This document shows positions 27,295-36,030 of a stretch of DNA of 64,000 nucleotides, one piece after another (position 1 is the first letter of the stretch; the number at the start of each line of letters is the position of its first letter). The DNA lies in NCBI RefSeq assembly GCF_025515275.1, contig NZ_JAOPFU010000017.1:1-64000 (forward strand), given 5' to 3'. The DNA is from Catenovulum sp. 2E275. GTDB lineage: Bacteria; Pseudomonadota; Gammaproteobacteria; Enterobacterales; Alteromonadaceae. The position numbers and the translations under genes were made by a program. The notes beneath the pieces were generated by a model. It did not search any database. It was not told the DNA's origin and saw only the letters and a list, made by a program, of their open reading frames with translations.

Positions 27295-27732
27295 ATGAAT
27301 ACAAGAACGATATTAATTAGCATCGTTTTTATGCTTTTTGGCTGCGATGAAAATTCAGACACTCATGAATTAGTTAATTTAATACAAGACAATGAAAACA
27401 CATGGCAATCATCAGGCATTAATAGCTATACCTATGTTTATAGTGATATACCAACGGATTGCCCGAATGTAGATCCTTACCCGCCTGTTGAAATTACAGT
27501 TGAAGAAGGGGTTATTACAACTCTTTATGTACCCGAGTTAGACACTTTTTTAGAGGCAGAAAATCATAGTTACCCCACAATAAATATGATTTTCGAAAAT
27601 ATGATGAATTCAGCGAATGATATTAAAGGCATACCCACTTTTGATGATACATTTGGTTATCCGACTAGCTATGAGGTTGATTTGACAAGCTCGCAGTGTG
27701 ATGGGCAAGTAATCATGCTTTCATTTATATAG
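27295..27732 (+). CDS. Small DUF6174-type lipoprotein
   Basis: A 145-residue protein with a short lipoprotein signal (lipobox MLFGC, Cys17). Its body has features of the DUF6174 family: NENTWQSSGINSYTY, a Cys followed by a Pro-rich turn and VEITVEEGVITTLY, then FGYPTSYEVD near the C-terminus. The function of this family is not established. AAAGGA stands 7-8 bases before the ATG. It is the only gene directly behind the interrupted metzincin, likely in one transcription unit with it, and both lie within the repeat-bounded segment. A role as partner or inhibitor of the protease is only a guess. Confidence 0.7.
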   Translation: MNTRTILISIVFMLFGCDENSDTHELVNLIQDNENTWQSSGINSYTYVYSDIPTDCPNVDPYPPVEITVEEGVITTLYVPELDTFLEAENHSYPTINMIFENMMNSANDIKGIPTFDDTFGYPTSYEVDLTSSQCDGQVIMLSFI

Positions 27733-27832
27733 CCACCATAAATTAATTTTAAAGACACGAACCGTTAAAATATAATATTTTCAGTTGCTTACAGCCATTT
27801 ATTAACTTGTTCTAGTGGGGTTTTATACTTTG

Positions 27833-27877
27833 TGTAGTGGCAGAATAATCAGGTGGCCAAATTATTCTGCCACTACA
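27833..27877. repeat. 17-bp perfect inverted repeat at the esterase truncation point
   Basis: TGTAGTGGCAGAATAAT (27833-27849) and ATTATTCTGCCACTACA (27861-27877) are exact reverse complements with an 11-base loop (27850-27860). The right arm contains most of the 15-base repeat shared with 25673-25687. The structure ends 4 bases before esterase homology begins at 27882. Confidence 0.85.
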
Positions 27878-27881
27878 ATCT

Positions 27882-28499
27882 GATTGGTTTGGTCCTGAGC
27901 TGCCTTTTGCTGATTATTTGGTAACAGCGAACCCGGATCAAAAAATTGCGATTATTAAATACGCCCGTGGTGGTAGCTCAATTGCTAATAATGCTTCGCG
28001 TTTTGGTAACTGGTCGGTGGGTTTTTCGGACGGAAATGCGATTAATCAGTACGATAATTTTTTAACCACAGTTAAAAATGCACTGGCAGTTAGCGATATT
28101 GACGGCGATGGCAGCCCAGATACATTGGTACCAAAAGGAATTATTTGGATGCAGGGTGAAGCCGATGCTTGTTTAGATTGGGCGGCGAACGATTATTATC
28201 ACAATTTAACTGAACTGATGGGACTCATTCGTGCTGCTTTCCACAAAGATGATATTCCTGTTGTATTGGGTCAAATCGCGGATTCTGGCGGCGATCCTAA
28301 AGATGGCAAAATGATGGATTTTATTGAAATAGTACATCAAGCCCAGCAGAATTTTGCCAAACAGGATAAAGCGGCAACGCTAGTTAATAACCCATTAAGC
28401 TACCAGTTTTTAAAAGATAATTGGCACTATAAAAGCGAAAACTATATTGATTTAGGTCAAGCATTTGCAAAAGCTATACTTAAATTGAATCAAGATTAA
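27882..28499 (+). pseudogene. 5'-truncated sialate O-acetylesterase-like (SGNH/SASA) gene
   Basis: From DWFGPELPFADYL onward the frame matches the carbohydrate esterase family PF03629: IAIIKYARGGSSI, GIIWMQGEADA, and the C-terminal catalytic Asp-His pair in DNWHY. About 100 N-terminal residues, including the GQSN nucleophile-Ser block and signal peptide, are absent. The frame runs into TAA at 27846 just upstream, and only a TTG (27918) is available to start. I did not find the missing half in the 700 bases left of the protease. It is therefore probably a dead remnant, originally perhaps a deacetylase of acetylated mannan, cut by the event that brought in the protease module. Confidence 0.8.
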
Positions 28500-28525
28500 T
28501 GAAATGGTTAATCTTGATTTTATAC
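28488..28525 (+). terminator. Hairpin terminator overlapping the esterase stop
   Basis: AATCAAGATTAA (28488-28499) pairs with TTAATCTTGATT (28508-28519) over an 8-base loop, followed by a short T/A tract. The stop codon is inside the stem. Confidence 0.65.
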
Positions 28526-28932
28526 AAAATATAGAAATTTTTTAAGTATCATTAAGTCGTTACAGTCCAATTATTGTTTTTTGCTTTGTATTTCAACTTG
28601 GAATATCGAGTTTCCCAAGCACTTTGTTATTAATAGCACACTCATACTAAATAACCTTAATTATAATGCTGAAAATGGCCCCATATTTAGGTTTATTTAG
28701 TATTTTTCAATCCGCCTAAACCAATAGAACCGATTTGGTGCACCATGCTTCAACAAAGTGAAATGATTGTGATACTAAAAACCTAATAAATTCGAAGGAA
28801 GTGAAAATCTTTGTTTGCTTAAAACTAAATATTATATAAAAAACAGTACCTTATAAATATTTTTAAGTGTTTTTTATAACTTGGCATTTAGGTTGCTATT
28901 AGCTATGTATCTTTAAAATACGAGCTTGTGCA
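28500..28932. other. Leader region of the nitrite assimilation cluster
   Basis: A 433-base gap, AT-rich, with no gene. ATACTAAATAA (28644-28654) and TTATTTAGTAT (28693-28703) could form a long-loop hairpin. Nitrate/nitrite operons often have regulated leaders, but I see no diagnostic motif that would identify the mechanism here. Confidence 0.4.
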
Positions 28933-29739
28933 ATGATGTTTAAGTTAGTAAAGCAAAACAATGGTGTTGGCAAAGTATCGCTGGTAGGCGCGGGTCCAGG
29001 TGATGCAGATTTACTTACAATTAAAGCGTTACGCTGTATTCAGTCAGCGGACATTATCTTATATGACAGATTAGTTAGTGAAGATATTCGTGCTTTATTC
29101 CCTTCTACTACACCTGCATTTTATGTAGGTAAAGCAATGGGTAACCATTGTATTCCTCAAGATAAATTGAATGAATTATTGGTCGAAAAAGCTCAAAAAG
29201 GTTTTTCAATTTGTCGTTTAAAAGGCGGAGATCCATTTGTATTTGGCCGTGGCGGTGAAGAAATGCTGGCACTGCGCGAACATGGGATTGAGGTTGAAGT
29301 CGTTCCTGGTATTACTTCTGGCATTGGTGCAGCTGCGTATAGCGGTATTCCGGTGACTCAACGGGGTTACTCTCAAGCCTGTACTTTTGTAACAGCTTAT
29401 GCTGAAAAAGACTTAAATATAGACTGGCAAGCTCTGGCTAAATTAAATAATACTTTAGTCTTTTATATGGGGTTAAGTAAATTGCCGGAAATCACTGCAC
29501 AATTAACTCAATATGGTTTATCTGCTAAAACGCCAGCTGCTTTGATTGAAAACGGGTGTCGCGTAGAGCAAAGAGTCTTCACAGGTACTTTAGCTGGCTT
29601 AGAGCGCATCGCAAAAAGTAATAACTTAAAATCGCCAAGTTTAATTGTTGTGGGACAAGTGGTTGAGTTAGCTGAGTCGCTTCATTGGTTTGGTAGTTTA
29701 GTCACTGCTGAATCACAAATGACACAATTGTCAGCTTAG
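28933..29739 (+). CDS. cobA: Uroporphyrinogen-III C-methyltransferase
   Basis: A 268-residue SAM-dependent methylase that makes precorrin-2, the precursor of siroheme. It has the VSLVGAGPGDADLLT N-terminal loop, LYDRLVS, the family signature RLKGGDPFVFGRGGEE, and the VVPGITSGIGAAAYSGIPVTQRG core (only its ends quoted as landmarks: VVPG and PVTQRG). It is a stand-alone CobA/SUMT without the CysG dehydrogenase/ferrochelatase half. It is first in a run with nirB 17 bases downstream, so it supplies siroheme to the nitrite reductase. ATG occurs twice at the start; either could be used. Confidence 0.93.
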   Translation: MMFKLVKQNNGVGKVSLVGAGPGDADLLTIKALRCIQSADIILYDRLVSEDIRALFPSTTPAFYVGKAMGNHCIPQDKLNELLVEKAQKGFSICRLKGGDPFVFGRGGEEMLALREHGIEVEVVPGITSGIGAAAYSGIPVTQRGYSQACTFVTAYAEKDLNIDWQALAKLNNTLVFYMGLSKLPEITAQLTQYGLSAKTPAALIENGCRVEQRVFTGTLAGLERIAKSNNLKSPSLIVVGQVVELAESLHWFGSLVTAESQMTQLSA

Positions 29740-29756
29740 AAAGAAGGTTTTGTAAA

Positions 29757-32330
29757 ATGAGCAAACAAAAATTAGTTGTAGTTGGTAATGGCATGGTAGG
29801 CCATAAATTTATCGAAAACATGGTTGAGCATCCTGATTATGCTAATTATGAAATAGTGACTTTTTCTGAAGAGCCTCGTTTAGCTTATGATCGTGTCCAA
29901 CTGTCTTATTATTTTTCGGGTAAAACAGTTGACGATTTAATGTTAACTTCGCCAGATTATTACAACGAAAATGGCGTACGTTTTATTGTTAACGACAAAG
30001 TCGTCGCAATTGACTCTATTAATAACAAAATTGTGACGGCAAATGGCCGTGAAGAAGCTTACGACAAATTAATTTTAGCAACGGGTTCATATCCTTTTGT
30101 GCCACCTGTACCAGGTCGTGAACAAGCGCATTGTTTAGTTTACCGTACAATTGAAGATTTAGAAGCCATAACCGCTTCTGCTCAAGGCAGTACAGTCGGT
30201 GTAGTCGTTGGTGGTGGTTTATTAGGGTTAGAAGCCGCGAACGCACTTAAAAACTTAGGTTTAGAAGCGCATGTTGTGGAATTTGCACCGCGTTTAATGG
30301 CGGTACAGTTAGATGAAGGCGGCGGCGAATTATTACGCGCTAAAATTGAATCTTTAGGAGTGGGTGTTCACACCGAAAAAAATACCACTGAAATTGTTAA
30401 AGGTGAAACTTGTCGCTACCGCATGAACTTTGCTGACGGCAGCCATTTAGAAACCGACATGATCGTATTTTCTGCCGGTATTCGTCCGCAAGATGAACTA
30501 GCCCGCCAATTTAATATTGATATTGGCCCGCGTGGTGGTATTCAAATTAACAACTATTGCCAAACCTCAATTGAAAACATTTATGCAATTGGTGAGTGTG
30601 CGTTGTGGGATAACAAAATTTATGGCTTAGTTGCGCCGGGTTATCAAATGGCTAAAGTTGCGGTGTCGCACATTACGGGTGAAGCGGTTGAGTTTACCGG
30701 TGCCGACATGAGCACTAAATTAAAATTATTAGGGGTAGATGTTGCCAGTATTGGTGATGCGCAAGCAAGAACCCCTAATTGTTTAAGTTATACTTATCTG
30801 GATCAGCACAAAGGGGTTTATAAGCGTTTAGTGGTATCGCCAGATAATAAAAAAGTATTAGGTGCAGTGATGGTGGGCGATGTTGATGCTTACGGTAATT
30901 TACTGCAAATGATGCTGGGCGATATTGAAATTCCGGGTACGCCAGAGGCCTTTATTTTACCAGCAATGGAAGGCGCAGCGCCTGCATTAGGGGTAGATGC
31001 TCTGCCGGATTCTGCACAAATTTGTTCGTGTCACTCAGTCACTAAAGGCGATATTTTTGAAGCGGTTAAAGGAGGTTGCACCGATTTATCTGGGATTAAG
31101 TCGTGTACTAAAGCGGTAACCGGTTGTGGCGGTTGTGCAGCAATGACCACCCAAGTGATGAACGCAGCTTTAACTGAAATGGGTGTTGAGGTTAACAATA
31201 ATCTTTGTGAACACTTTGAATACACTCGTCAGGAATTATTTGACATTGTACGTAGCAAAAAAATCAAAACATTTGAGCAGTTAATTAATACTCATGGACA
31301 GGGTAAAGGTTGTGAAATCTGTAAACCAGCGGTGGGTTCTATGCTGGCAACTCATTGGAACGATTATATTTTGGCTGACGAACATTTACAGCTACAAGAT
31401 ACTAACGATGTTTTTCTGGCGAATATGCAAAAAGACGGCACTTACTCAGTTGTGCCTCGTATGCCAGCCGGTGAAGTGACGCCAGATCAATTAATTGCAT
31501 TAGGCCAAATTGGTAAAGAGTTTAACCTATATACCAAAATTACGGGTGGTCAGCGGGTTGACTTTTTTGGCGCTCAGTTACACGAATTACCAATTATTTG
31601 GGAAAAATTAATTGATGCAGGTTTTGAAACCGGCCACGCTTACGGTAAATCTTTACGTACCGTTAAGTCTTGTGTTGGTTCAACTTGGTGCCGTTACGGC
31701 ATGTTAGATTCGGTCTCAATGGCGGTATTATTAGAGATGCGTTACAAAGGCATGCGTACGCCACACAAAGTTAAAATGGCAGTGTCGGGTTGTACTCGTG
31801 AATGTGCAGAAGCACAAAGTAAAGACGTAGGTGTTATTGCAACCGACAAAGGTTGGAACTTATATGTTTGTGGTAACGGCGGGATGAAACCTCGTCACGC
31901 AGATTTATTCGCAAGTGATTTAGATGATGAAACTTTAATTAAATATGTTGACCGTTTCTACATGTTCTATAGCCACACAGCAGATCGTCTGCAACGTACT
32001 TCGGTTTGGATGGATAACATGGAAGGTGGTTTAGATTACCTTAAATCAGTCATCATTGAAGATAAATTAGGCATCTGTGAAGAATTAGAAGCTGATATGC
32101 AACGCATTATCGACAACTACGAGTGTGAATGGAAAAAAACCATTAACAGCAAAGAAAGACTTAAACGTTTCGCCCACTTTATCAACTCAGATGCAACCGA
32201 CGATACCTTGGCTTATGTTGCTGAGCGTGGTCAGCCAAGAGCGAGAATTGATATGGCCGCCCGCGCCAAAATTGGCAAAGGCGAAATTATCAAAACACTT
32301 GATATAACTGATGTGGCAGAGCCGGTTTAA
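29757..32330 (+). CDS. nirB: Assimilatory nitrite reductase [NAD(P)H], large subunit
   Basis: An 857-residue cytoplasmic flavo-iron-sulfur sirohaem enzyme reducing nitrite to ammonium. FAD/NAD domains come first: VVVGNGMVGHKF at the N-terminus and GVVVGGGLLGLEAANALK near 150. A BFD-like [2Fe-2S] domain follows (CSCHSVTKGDI with CTKAVTGCGGC, about 425-465). The ferredoxin-like half contains VKSCVGSTWCRYG and VSGCTRECAEA, which supply the four Cys binding the 4Fe-4S/sirohaem centre. Length is typical. AGAAGG precedes the ATG. The small subunit gene follows 14 bases later. Confidence 0.95.
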   Translation: MSKQKLVVVGNGMVGHKFIENMVEHPDYANYEIVTFSEEPRLAYDRVQLSYYFSGKTVDDLMLTSPDYYNENGVRFIVNDKVVAIDSINNKIVTANGREEAYDKLILATGSYPFVPPVPGREQAHCLVYRTIEDLEAITASAQGSTVGVVVGGGLLGLEAANALKNLGLEAHVVEFAPRLMAVQLDEGGGELLRAKIESLGVGVHTEKNTTEIVKGETCRYRMNFADGSHLETDMIVFSAGIRPQDELARQFNIDIGPRGGIQINNYCQTSIENIYAIGECALWDNKIYGLVAPGYQMAKVAVSHITGEAVEFTGADMSTKLKLLGVDVASIGDAQARTPNCLSYTYLDQHKGVYKRLVVSPDNKKVLGAVMVGDVDAYGNLLQMMLGDIEIPGTPEAFILPAMEGAAPALGVDALPDSAQICSCHSVTKGDIFEAVKGGCTDLSGIKSCTKAVTGCGGCAAMTTQVMNAALTEMGVEVNNNLCEHFEYTRQELFDIVRSKKIKTFEQLINTHGQGKGCEICKPAVGSMLATHWNDYILADEHLQLQDTNDVFLANMQKDGTYSVVPRMPAGEVTPDQLIALGQIGKEFNLYTKITGGQRVDFFGAQLHELPIIWEKLIDAGFETGHAYGKSLRTVKSCVGSTWCRYGMLDSVSMAVLLEMRYKGMRTPHKVKMAVSGCTRECAEAQSKDVGVIATDKGWNLYVCGNGGMKPRHADLFASDLDDETLIKYVDRFYMFYSHTADRLQRTSVWMDNMEGGLDYLKSVIIEDKLGICEELEADMQRIIDNYECEWKKTINSKERLKRFAHFINSDATDDTLAYVAERGQPRARIDMAARAKIGKGEIIKTLDITDVAEPV

Positions 32331-32344
32331 CAGGAGATAAAGTA

Positions 32345-32668
32345 ATGAGTGAAGTTTGGACAGATATTTGTCAGTTTTCAGATTTAGTTAAAAATACCGG
32401 TGTGTGTGCATTACATAAAGGTGAGCAAATCGCCATTTTTATCGATGATGAAAGTCAGGTTTATGCGATTTCTAATTATGATCCATGCGGCAATGCGTAT
32501 GTATTATCTCGCGGCATAGTGTCAGATTATAAAGGTAAGTTAACCGTTGCTTCGCCTTTATATAAACAGCATTTTGATCTCACAACTGGAGAATGTTTAG
32601 AAGAGCCAAAAAACTCAGTTAAAACATTTCCGGTCAGGATCGAAGCGGGTAAAGTTCAGCTAGCGTAA
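32345..32668 (+). CDS. nirD: Nitrite reductase small subunit
   Basis: A 107-residue Rieske-fold protein (WTDICQFSDLVKNTGVCAL at the start, QVYAISNYDPCGNAYVLSRG in the centre). It lacks the His/Cys pairs of true Rieske proteins, as is normal for NirD. It partners NirB in the cytoplasm. The ATG stands 8 bases after an AGGAG-like site, and the gene is part of the cobA-nirB-nirD unit. Confidence 0.93.
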   Translation: MSEVWTDICQFSDLVKNTGVCALHKGEQIAIFIDDESQVYAISNYDPCGNAYVLSRGIVSDYKGKLTVASPLYKQHFDLTTGECLEEPKNSVKTFPVRIEAGKVQLA

Positions 32669-32723
32669 ATTTATTACTTAGCCGTTAATAATCACAACAG
32701 TTTTATATTTTGGGGTACTTTTA

Positions 32724-34196
32724 GTGGATAACACAACTAAGTTTAATTTATTTTCATTTACTGGAAAAATGAAAATATTACACATGTCATGGATGGCATT
32801 TTTTATCACCTTTTTTGTTTGGTATAACCATGCACCTATGCTGGTGGCAATTCAAGAATCTTTAGGGTTAACTAAAGAGCAGGTTAAAACCATCTTAATT
32901 TTAAACGTGGCGTTGACTATTCCTGCACGCGTAATTATTGGGATGTTAACCGATAAATTTGGCCCGCGCAGAGTCTACTCTGCCATCTTATTTATTGGTG
33001 CTTTTCCTTGTTTTATGTTTGCGTTTGCCCAGTCGTTTGAAGTGGCTGCATTAGCCCGATTTTTATTAGGCTTTATTGGTGCAGGTTTTGTGGTGGGTAT
33101 TCGCATGGTAAGCGAATGGTTTCCGCATAACGAGCTAGGCACAGCCGAAGGTATTTATGGCGGCTGGGGTAATTTTGGTTCAGCGGCAGCATCATTTATT
33201 TTACCTTGGGTTGCATTATGGTTTGGCGGTGAAGACGGCTGGCGTTACGCTGTGGCGATCACAGGTGTGGTTTGTTTAGTGTGGAGCTTTGTTTATTTTA
33301 AAAGCGTATCCGATACGCCAAAAGGATCAACTTATTTTCGTCCTAAAAACATTGGTGGTATGGAAGTAACCAGCAAAGGCGATTTTGCTTTTTTAATTTT
33401 AATGAAATTACCTATGTATTTTGCGCTGGCGTTATTAACTTGGAAATTATCGCCAGAGGGTGTTTCGCTCATTTCTGCAACCTCAGCCACACTGGCTTAT
33501 GCAGGATTAATTGCTTTATTTATTTACGACAGCTACAAGGCCTATGATGTAAATAAAGAAATATTTGTTAAACCTGTACCGGAAATTCAGCGCTATAAAT
33601 TTAAGCAAGTTGCGGTATTAAATGTTTTATATTATGCAACTTTTGGTTCTGAACTAGCTGTTATTTCAATGTTGCCGCTGTTTTTCTCTGAAACTTTTGG
33701 TTTGTCAGCAACCGCTGCCGGTATGGTTGCATCTGCGTATGCGTTTATGAACTTAATGTCACGTCCGGGTGGTGGATTAATTTCGGATAAATTTGGCCGT
33801 AAAAAAACCTTATTAATATTAACAGCAGGTTTAGCGGTTGGTTATTTTGTGATGAGTTTAATTGATGCAAGCTGGCCAATTTGGGTAGCAGTTGCTGCGG
33901 CAATGGCTTGTTCGTTTTTTGTGCAAGCTGGCGAGGGTGCTGTGTTTGCCGTTGTACCGTTAATTAAGCGCCGTTTAACCGGACAAATTGCTGGTATGAC
34001 AGGTGCTTACGGTAACGTTGGTGCGGTAACATATTTAACTATTTATTCGGTTGTTGATGCCTCTACCTTCTTTTTAGTGATTGCGGCAACTGCTGTTGTT
34101 GGCTTTGCTGCACTATTATTTATGGAAGAACCGAGCGGCCAAATGGCAGAAGTGCGCGAAGATGGTACTTTAGAATTAATTAAAGTAAGCTCTTAA
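32724..34196 (+). CDS. NarK-family nitrate/nitrite transporter
   Basis: A 490-residue MFS protein with about 12 membrane segments. It carries the nitrate-porter signatures [21 protein letters not shown] (first repeat, abbreviated here to its key residues Arg, Phe-Pro and Gly-Gly) and [17 protein letters not shown] in the second half. It would import nitrate or nitrite, or export nitrite. Start is GTG with GGGG about 9 bases upstream. It lies 55 bases after nirD and ends before a strong terminator. No nitrate reductase (nasA) gene is adjacent, so in this context nitrite uptake or nitrate import for a distant reductase are both possible. Confidence 0.9.
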   Translation: MDNTTKFNLFSFTGKMKILHMSWMAFFITFFVWYNHAPMLVAIQESLGLTKEQVKTILILNVALTIPARVIIGMLTDKFGPRRVYSAILFIGAFPCFMFAFAQSFEVAALARFLLGFIGAGFVVGIRMVSEWFPHNELGTAEGIYGGWGNFGSAAASFILPWVALWFGGEDGWRYAVAITGVVCLVWSFVYFKSVSDTPKGSTYFRPKNIGGMEVTSKGDFAFLILMKLPMYFALALLTWKLSPEGVSLISATSATLAYAGLIALFIYDSYKAYDVNKEIFVKPVPEIQRYKFKQVAVLNVLYYATFGSELAVISMLPLFFSETFGLSATAAGMVASAYAFMNLMSRPGGGLISDKFGRKKTLLILTAGLAVGYFVMSLIDASWPIWVAVAAAMACSFFVQAGEGAVFAVVPLIKRRLTGQIAGMTGAYGNVGAVTYLTIYSVVDASTFFLVIAATAVVGFAALLFMEEPSGQMAEVREDGTLELIKVSS

Positions 34197-34240
34197 CAGG
34201 TATTTATCATTAAAGCGTTATAGTTAAAACTGAAATTTTA

Positions 34241-34268
34241 AAAGGCGGAGTTTTGCTCCGCCTTTTTT
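34241..34268 (+). terminator. Rho-independent terminator after narK-like gene
   Basis: AAAGGCGGAG (34241-34250) pairs with CTCCGCCTTT (34256-34265), followed by a T-run. It separates the nirBD-transporter unit from the kinase gene. Confidence 0.93.
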
Positions 34269-34289
34269 ATCGGATTGAGAATAATAACA

Positions 34290-36011
34290 ATGAAACCTCA
34301 GTTAAAAGTTGAATTAGGCGGTTATAGCCACGAGGGCATTAAACCGGTAAATCAGGATGCTTTTGCCGGACAAAACCCAAAAGGGTTGGCGCTAGAGCAT
34401 AAAGGGGTTGCACTGGCTATTGCCGATGGTGTGAGCAGCAGCGCGCGCTCGCAGGAAGCGGCACAAATTTCTGTCACTCAATTTATAACCGATTATTATG
34501 CAACACCGGATAGCTGGAGTGTTAATAAATCATCCGCCAGAGTATTAACTGCACTTAATAGTTGGTTATTTAACGAAAACCATAAAACGCAGGAAGATGC
34601 ATTAGTGTGTACTTTTAGTGCACTGGTAATCAAATCTTGTACTGCTCATATTTTTCATATTGGTGATAGTCGGGTTTATCGTTTAGAAAAAGATAAACTG
34701 CATTGTTTAACCCGCGATCATGTTCATCCTTCTAAAAAAGAGTCAGTTTTAATTCGTGCGTTGGGGATAGATAACCATTTAGAGGTCGATTATCACAGCA
34801 TAGATGATTTAAAAGCCGGTGATATGTTTATATTAACAACAGATGGTTTTCATCACTTTGTTACTGCCGAGCAAATCACACAGGCGTTATTATCTCATAC
34901 TCAAACATTGGCAGAAACGGCTGAGCAATTAGTTAAACTCGCCATTGAAAACGGCAGTGACGATAATGTTTCCTGCTTTATTGTTAAAATAAATGAACTC
35001 CCGCACGAAGATGTTGATGAAGCGCACCGGCGCTTAACTAAATTAGTGATCCCACCGGTATTAGAGGTCGGCCAAAGCATTGATGGCTATAAAGTGTGTC
35101 GGGTACTGTTTAGTGGTACGCGTAGCCATGTATTTTTGGTGGAAGATGAGCAAGGCAAACAATATGCGCTCAAAATGCCCTCTGAAAATTTTCGGGAAGA
35201 TCCCGAATATCTGGACGGTTTTTTACGTGAAGAATGGATTGGCAACCGTTTGTCGCACCGTAATATTATGCGGATTTTTCCGCGCCCCGAAAACAGTCCT
35301 TTTATGTACCATTTATGCGAGTATTTGGGAGGACAGAATTTACGCCAGTGGATTGCAGATAACCCAAAACCGAGTTTAGATGAAGTCCGCAAAATTATGA
35401 CTGAAGTGGTGCAGGCGATGCGGTTTTTTCAGCGAAATGGCATGGTGCATCGAGATTTAAAACCCGAAAATGTGATTATTGATAAATTTGGCCAAATTAA
35501 AGTGATTGATTTTGGCACTGTCTCGGTTGAAGGGTTAGAGGAAATCAGTAGCCCGATTAATGAAACTTGTCCGGTTGGCTCAGTTGACTATATTGCACCA
35601 GAGTATTTAATGGGGCAAAAGGGTAATTTTCAGGCTGATTTATATTCTATCGGAATGATGTTTTATGAAATGCTGGCGGGTAAAATTCCATTTAAAATCG
35701 GCGATTTACGGAATAAGATCCCCAAAAATTATCACTACTGGCGTTATGAATCTTTATTAATTCAGCGGCCGGATATGCCTAAATGGATCGATGTTGCATT
35801 GGAAAAAGCCTGTCAGCCAGATCCTAATTTACGATACACTTCGTTTTCAGAATTTTTAGCTGATATTGCAACACCCAATCAAAATTTAATGCGTAAACAC
35901 GAAGTTCAGCCTTTAATTAAACGTGATCCGCTGCAATTTTGGCGCGGAATTAGTTTGGTTTTGCTGTTAACTCATTTAATTTGGTTATATTTGTTGTTAA
36001 ATCCGGCTTAA
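34290..36011 (+). CDS. Bifunctional PP2C phosphatase-Ser/Thr kinase, membrane anchored
   Basis: A 573-residue fusion. The N-terminal PP2C domain (about 5-240) has ADGVSSSARSQEA, HIGDSRVYRL and GSDDNVSCF metal-site motifs. The Hanks-type kinase (about 265-540) has a Gly-rich loop at FSGTRSHVFLVED, a VAIK-type Lys in YALKMP, HRDLKPEN and DFGT. A C-terminal membrane helix (about 550-570) ends the protein with the catalytic domains on the cytoplasmic side. I start at ATG 34290 because the upstream TTG (34275) adds nothing. This fusion is often found beside nitrate/nitrite assimilation genes in Pseudomonas and Alteromonadales; its substrate is not established. A terminator separates it from the transporter gene, so it may be independently transcribed. 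Confidence 0.9.
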   Translation: MKPQLKVELGGYSHEGIKPVNQDAFAGQNPKGLALEHKGVALAIADGVSSSARSQEAAQISVTQFITDYYATPDSWSVNKSSARVLTALNSWLFNENHKTQEDALVCTFSALVIKSCTAHIFHIGDSRVYRLEKDKLHCLTRDHVHPSKKESVLIRALGIDNHLEVDYHSIDDLKAGDMFILTTDGFHHFVTAEQITQALLSHTQTLAETAEQLVKLAIENGSDDNVSCFIVKINELPHEDVDEAHRRLTKLVIPPVLEVGQSIDGYKVCRVLFSGTRSHVFLVEDEQGKQYALKMPSENFREDPEYLDGFLREEWIGNRLSHRNIMRIFPRPENSPFMYHLCEYLGGQNLRQWIADNPKPSLDEVRKIMTEVVQAMRFFQRNGMVHRDLKPENVIIDKFGQIKVIDFGTVSVEGLEEISSPINETCPVGSVDYIAPEYLMGQKGNFQADLYSIGMMFYEMLAGKIPFKIGDLRNKIPKNYHYWRYESLLIQRPDMPKWIDVALEKACQPDPNLRYTSFSEFLADIATPNQNLMRKHEVQPLIKRDPLQFWRGISLVLLLTHLIWLYLLLNPA

Positions 36012-36028
36012 TGCAGATAAGCCGGATT
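36000..36028. terminator. Bidirectional terminator between convergent kinase and GGDEF/EAL genes
   Basis: AATCCGGCTTA (36000-36010) and TAAGCCGGATT (36018-36028) are perfect reverse complements with a 7-base loop. The kinase stop codon lies at the edge of the stem. Confidence 0.8.
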
Positions 36029-36030
36029 AT

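Noticed and set aside
27833-27877. Integron attC site
   Set aside because: The palindrome lacks the GTTRRRY/RYYYAAC core sites and no integrase or cassette array is visible.
31115-31128. GGTAACCGGTTGTG in nirB
   Set aside because: Encodes conserved residues (Val-Thr-Gly-Cys) of the [2Fe-2S] domain, so the match is explained by protein coding.
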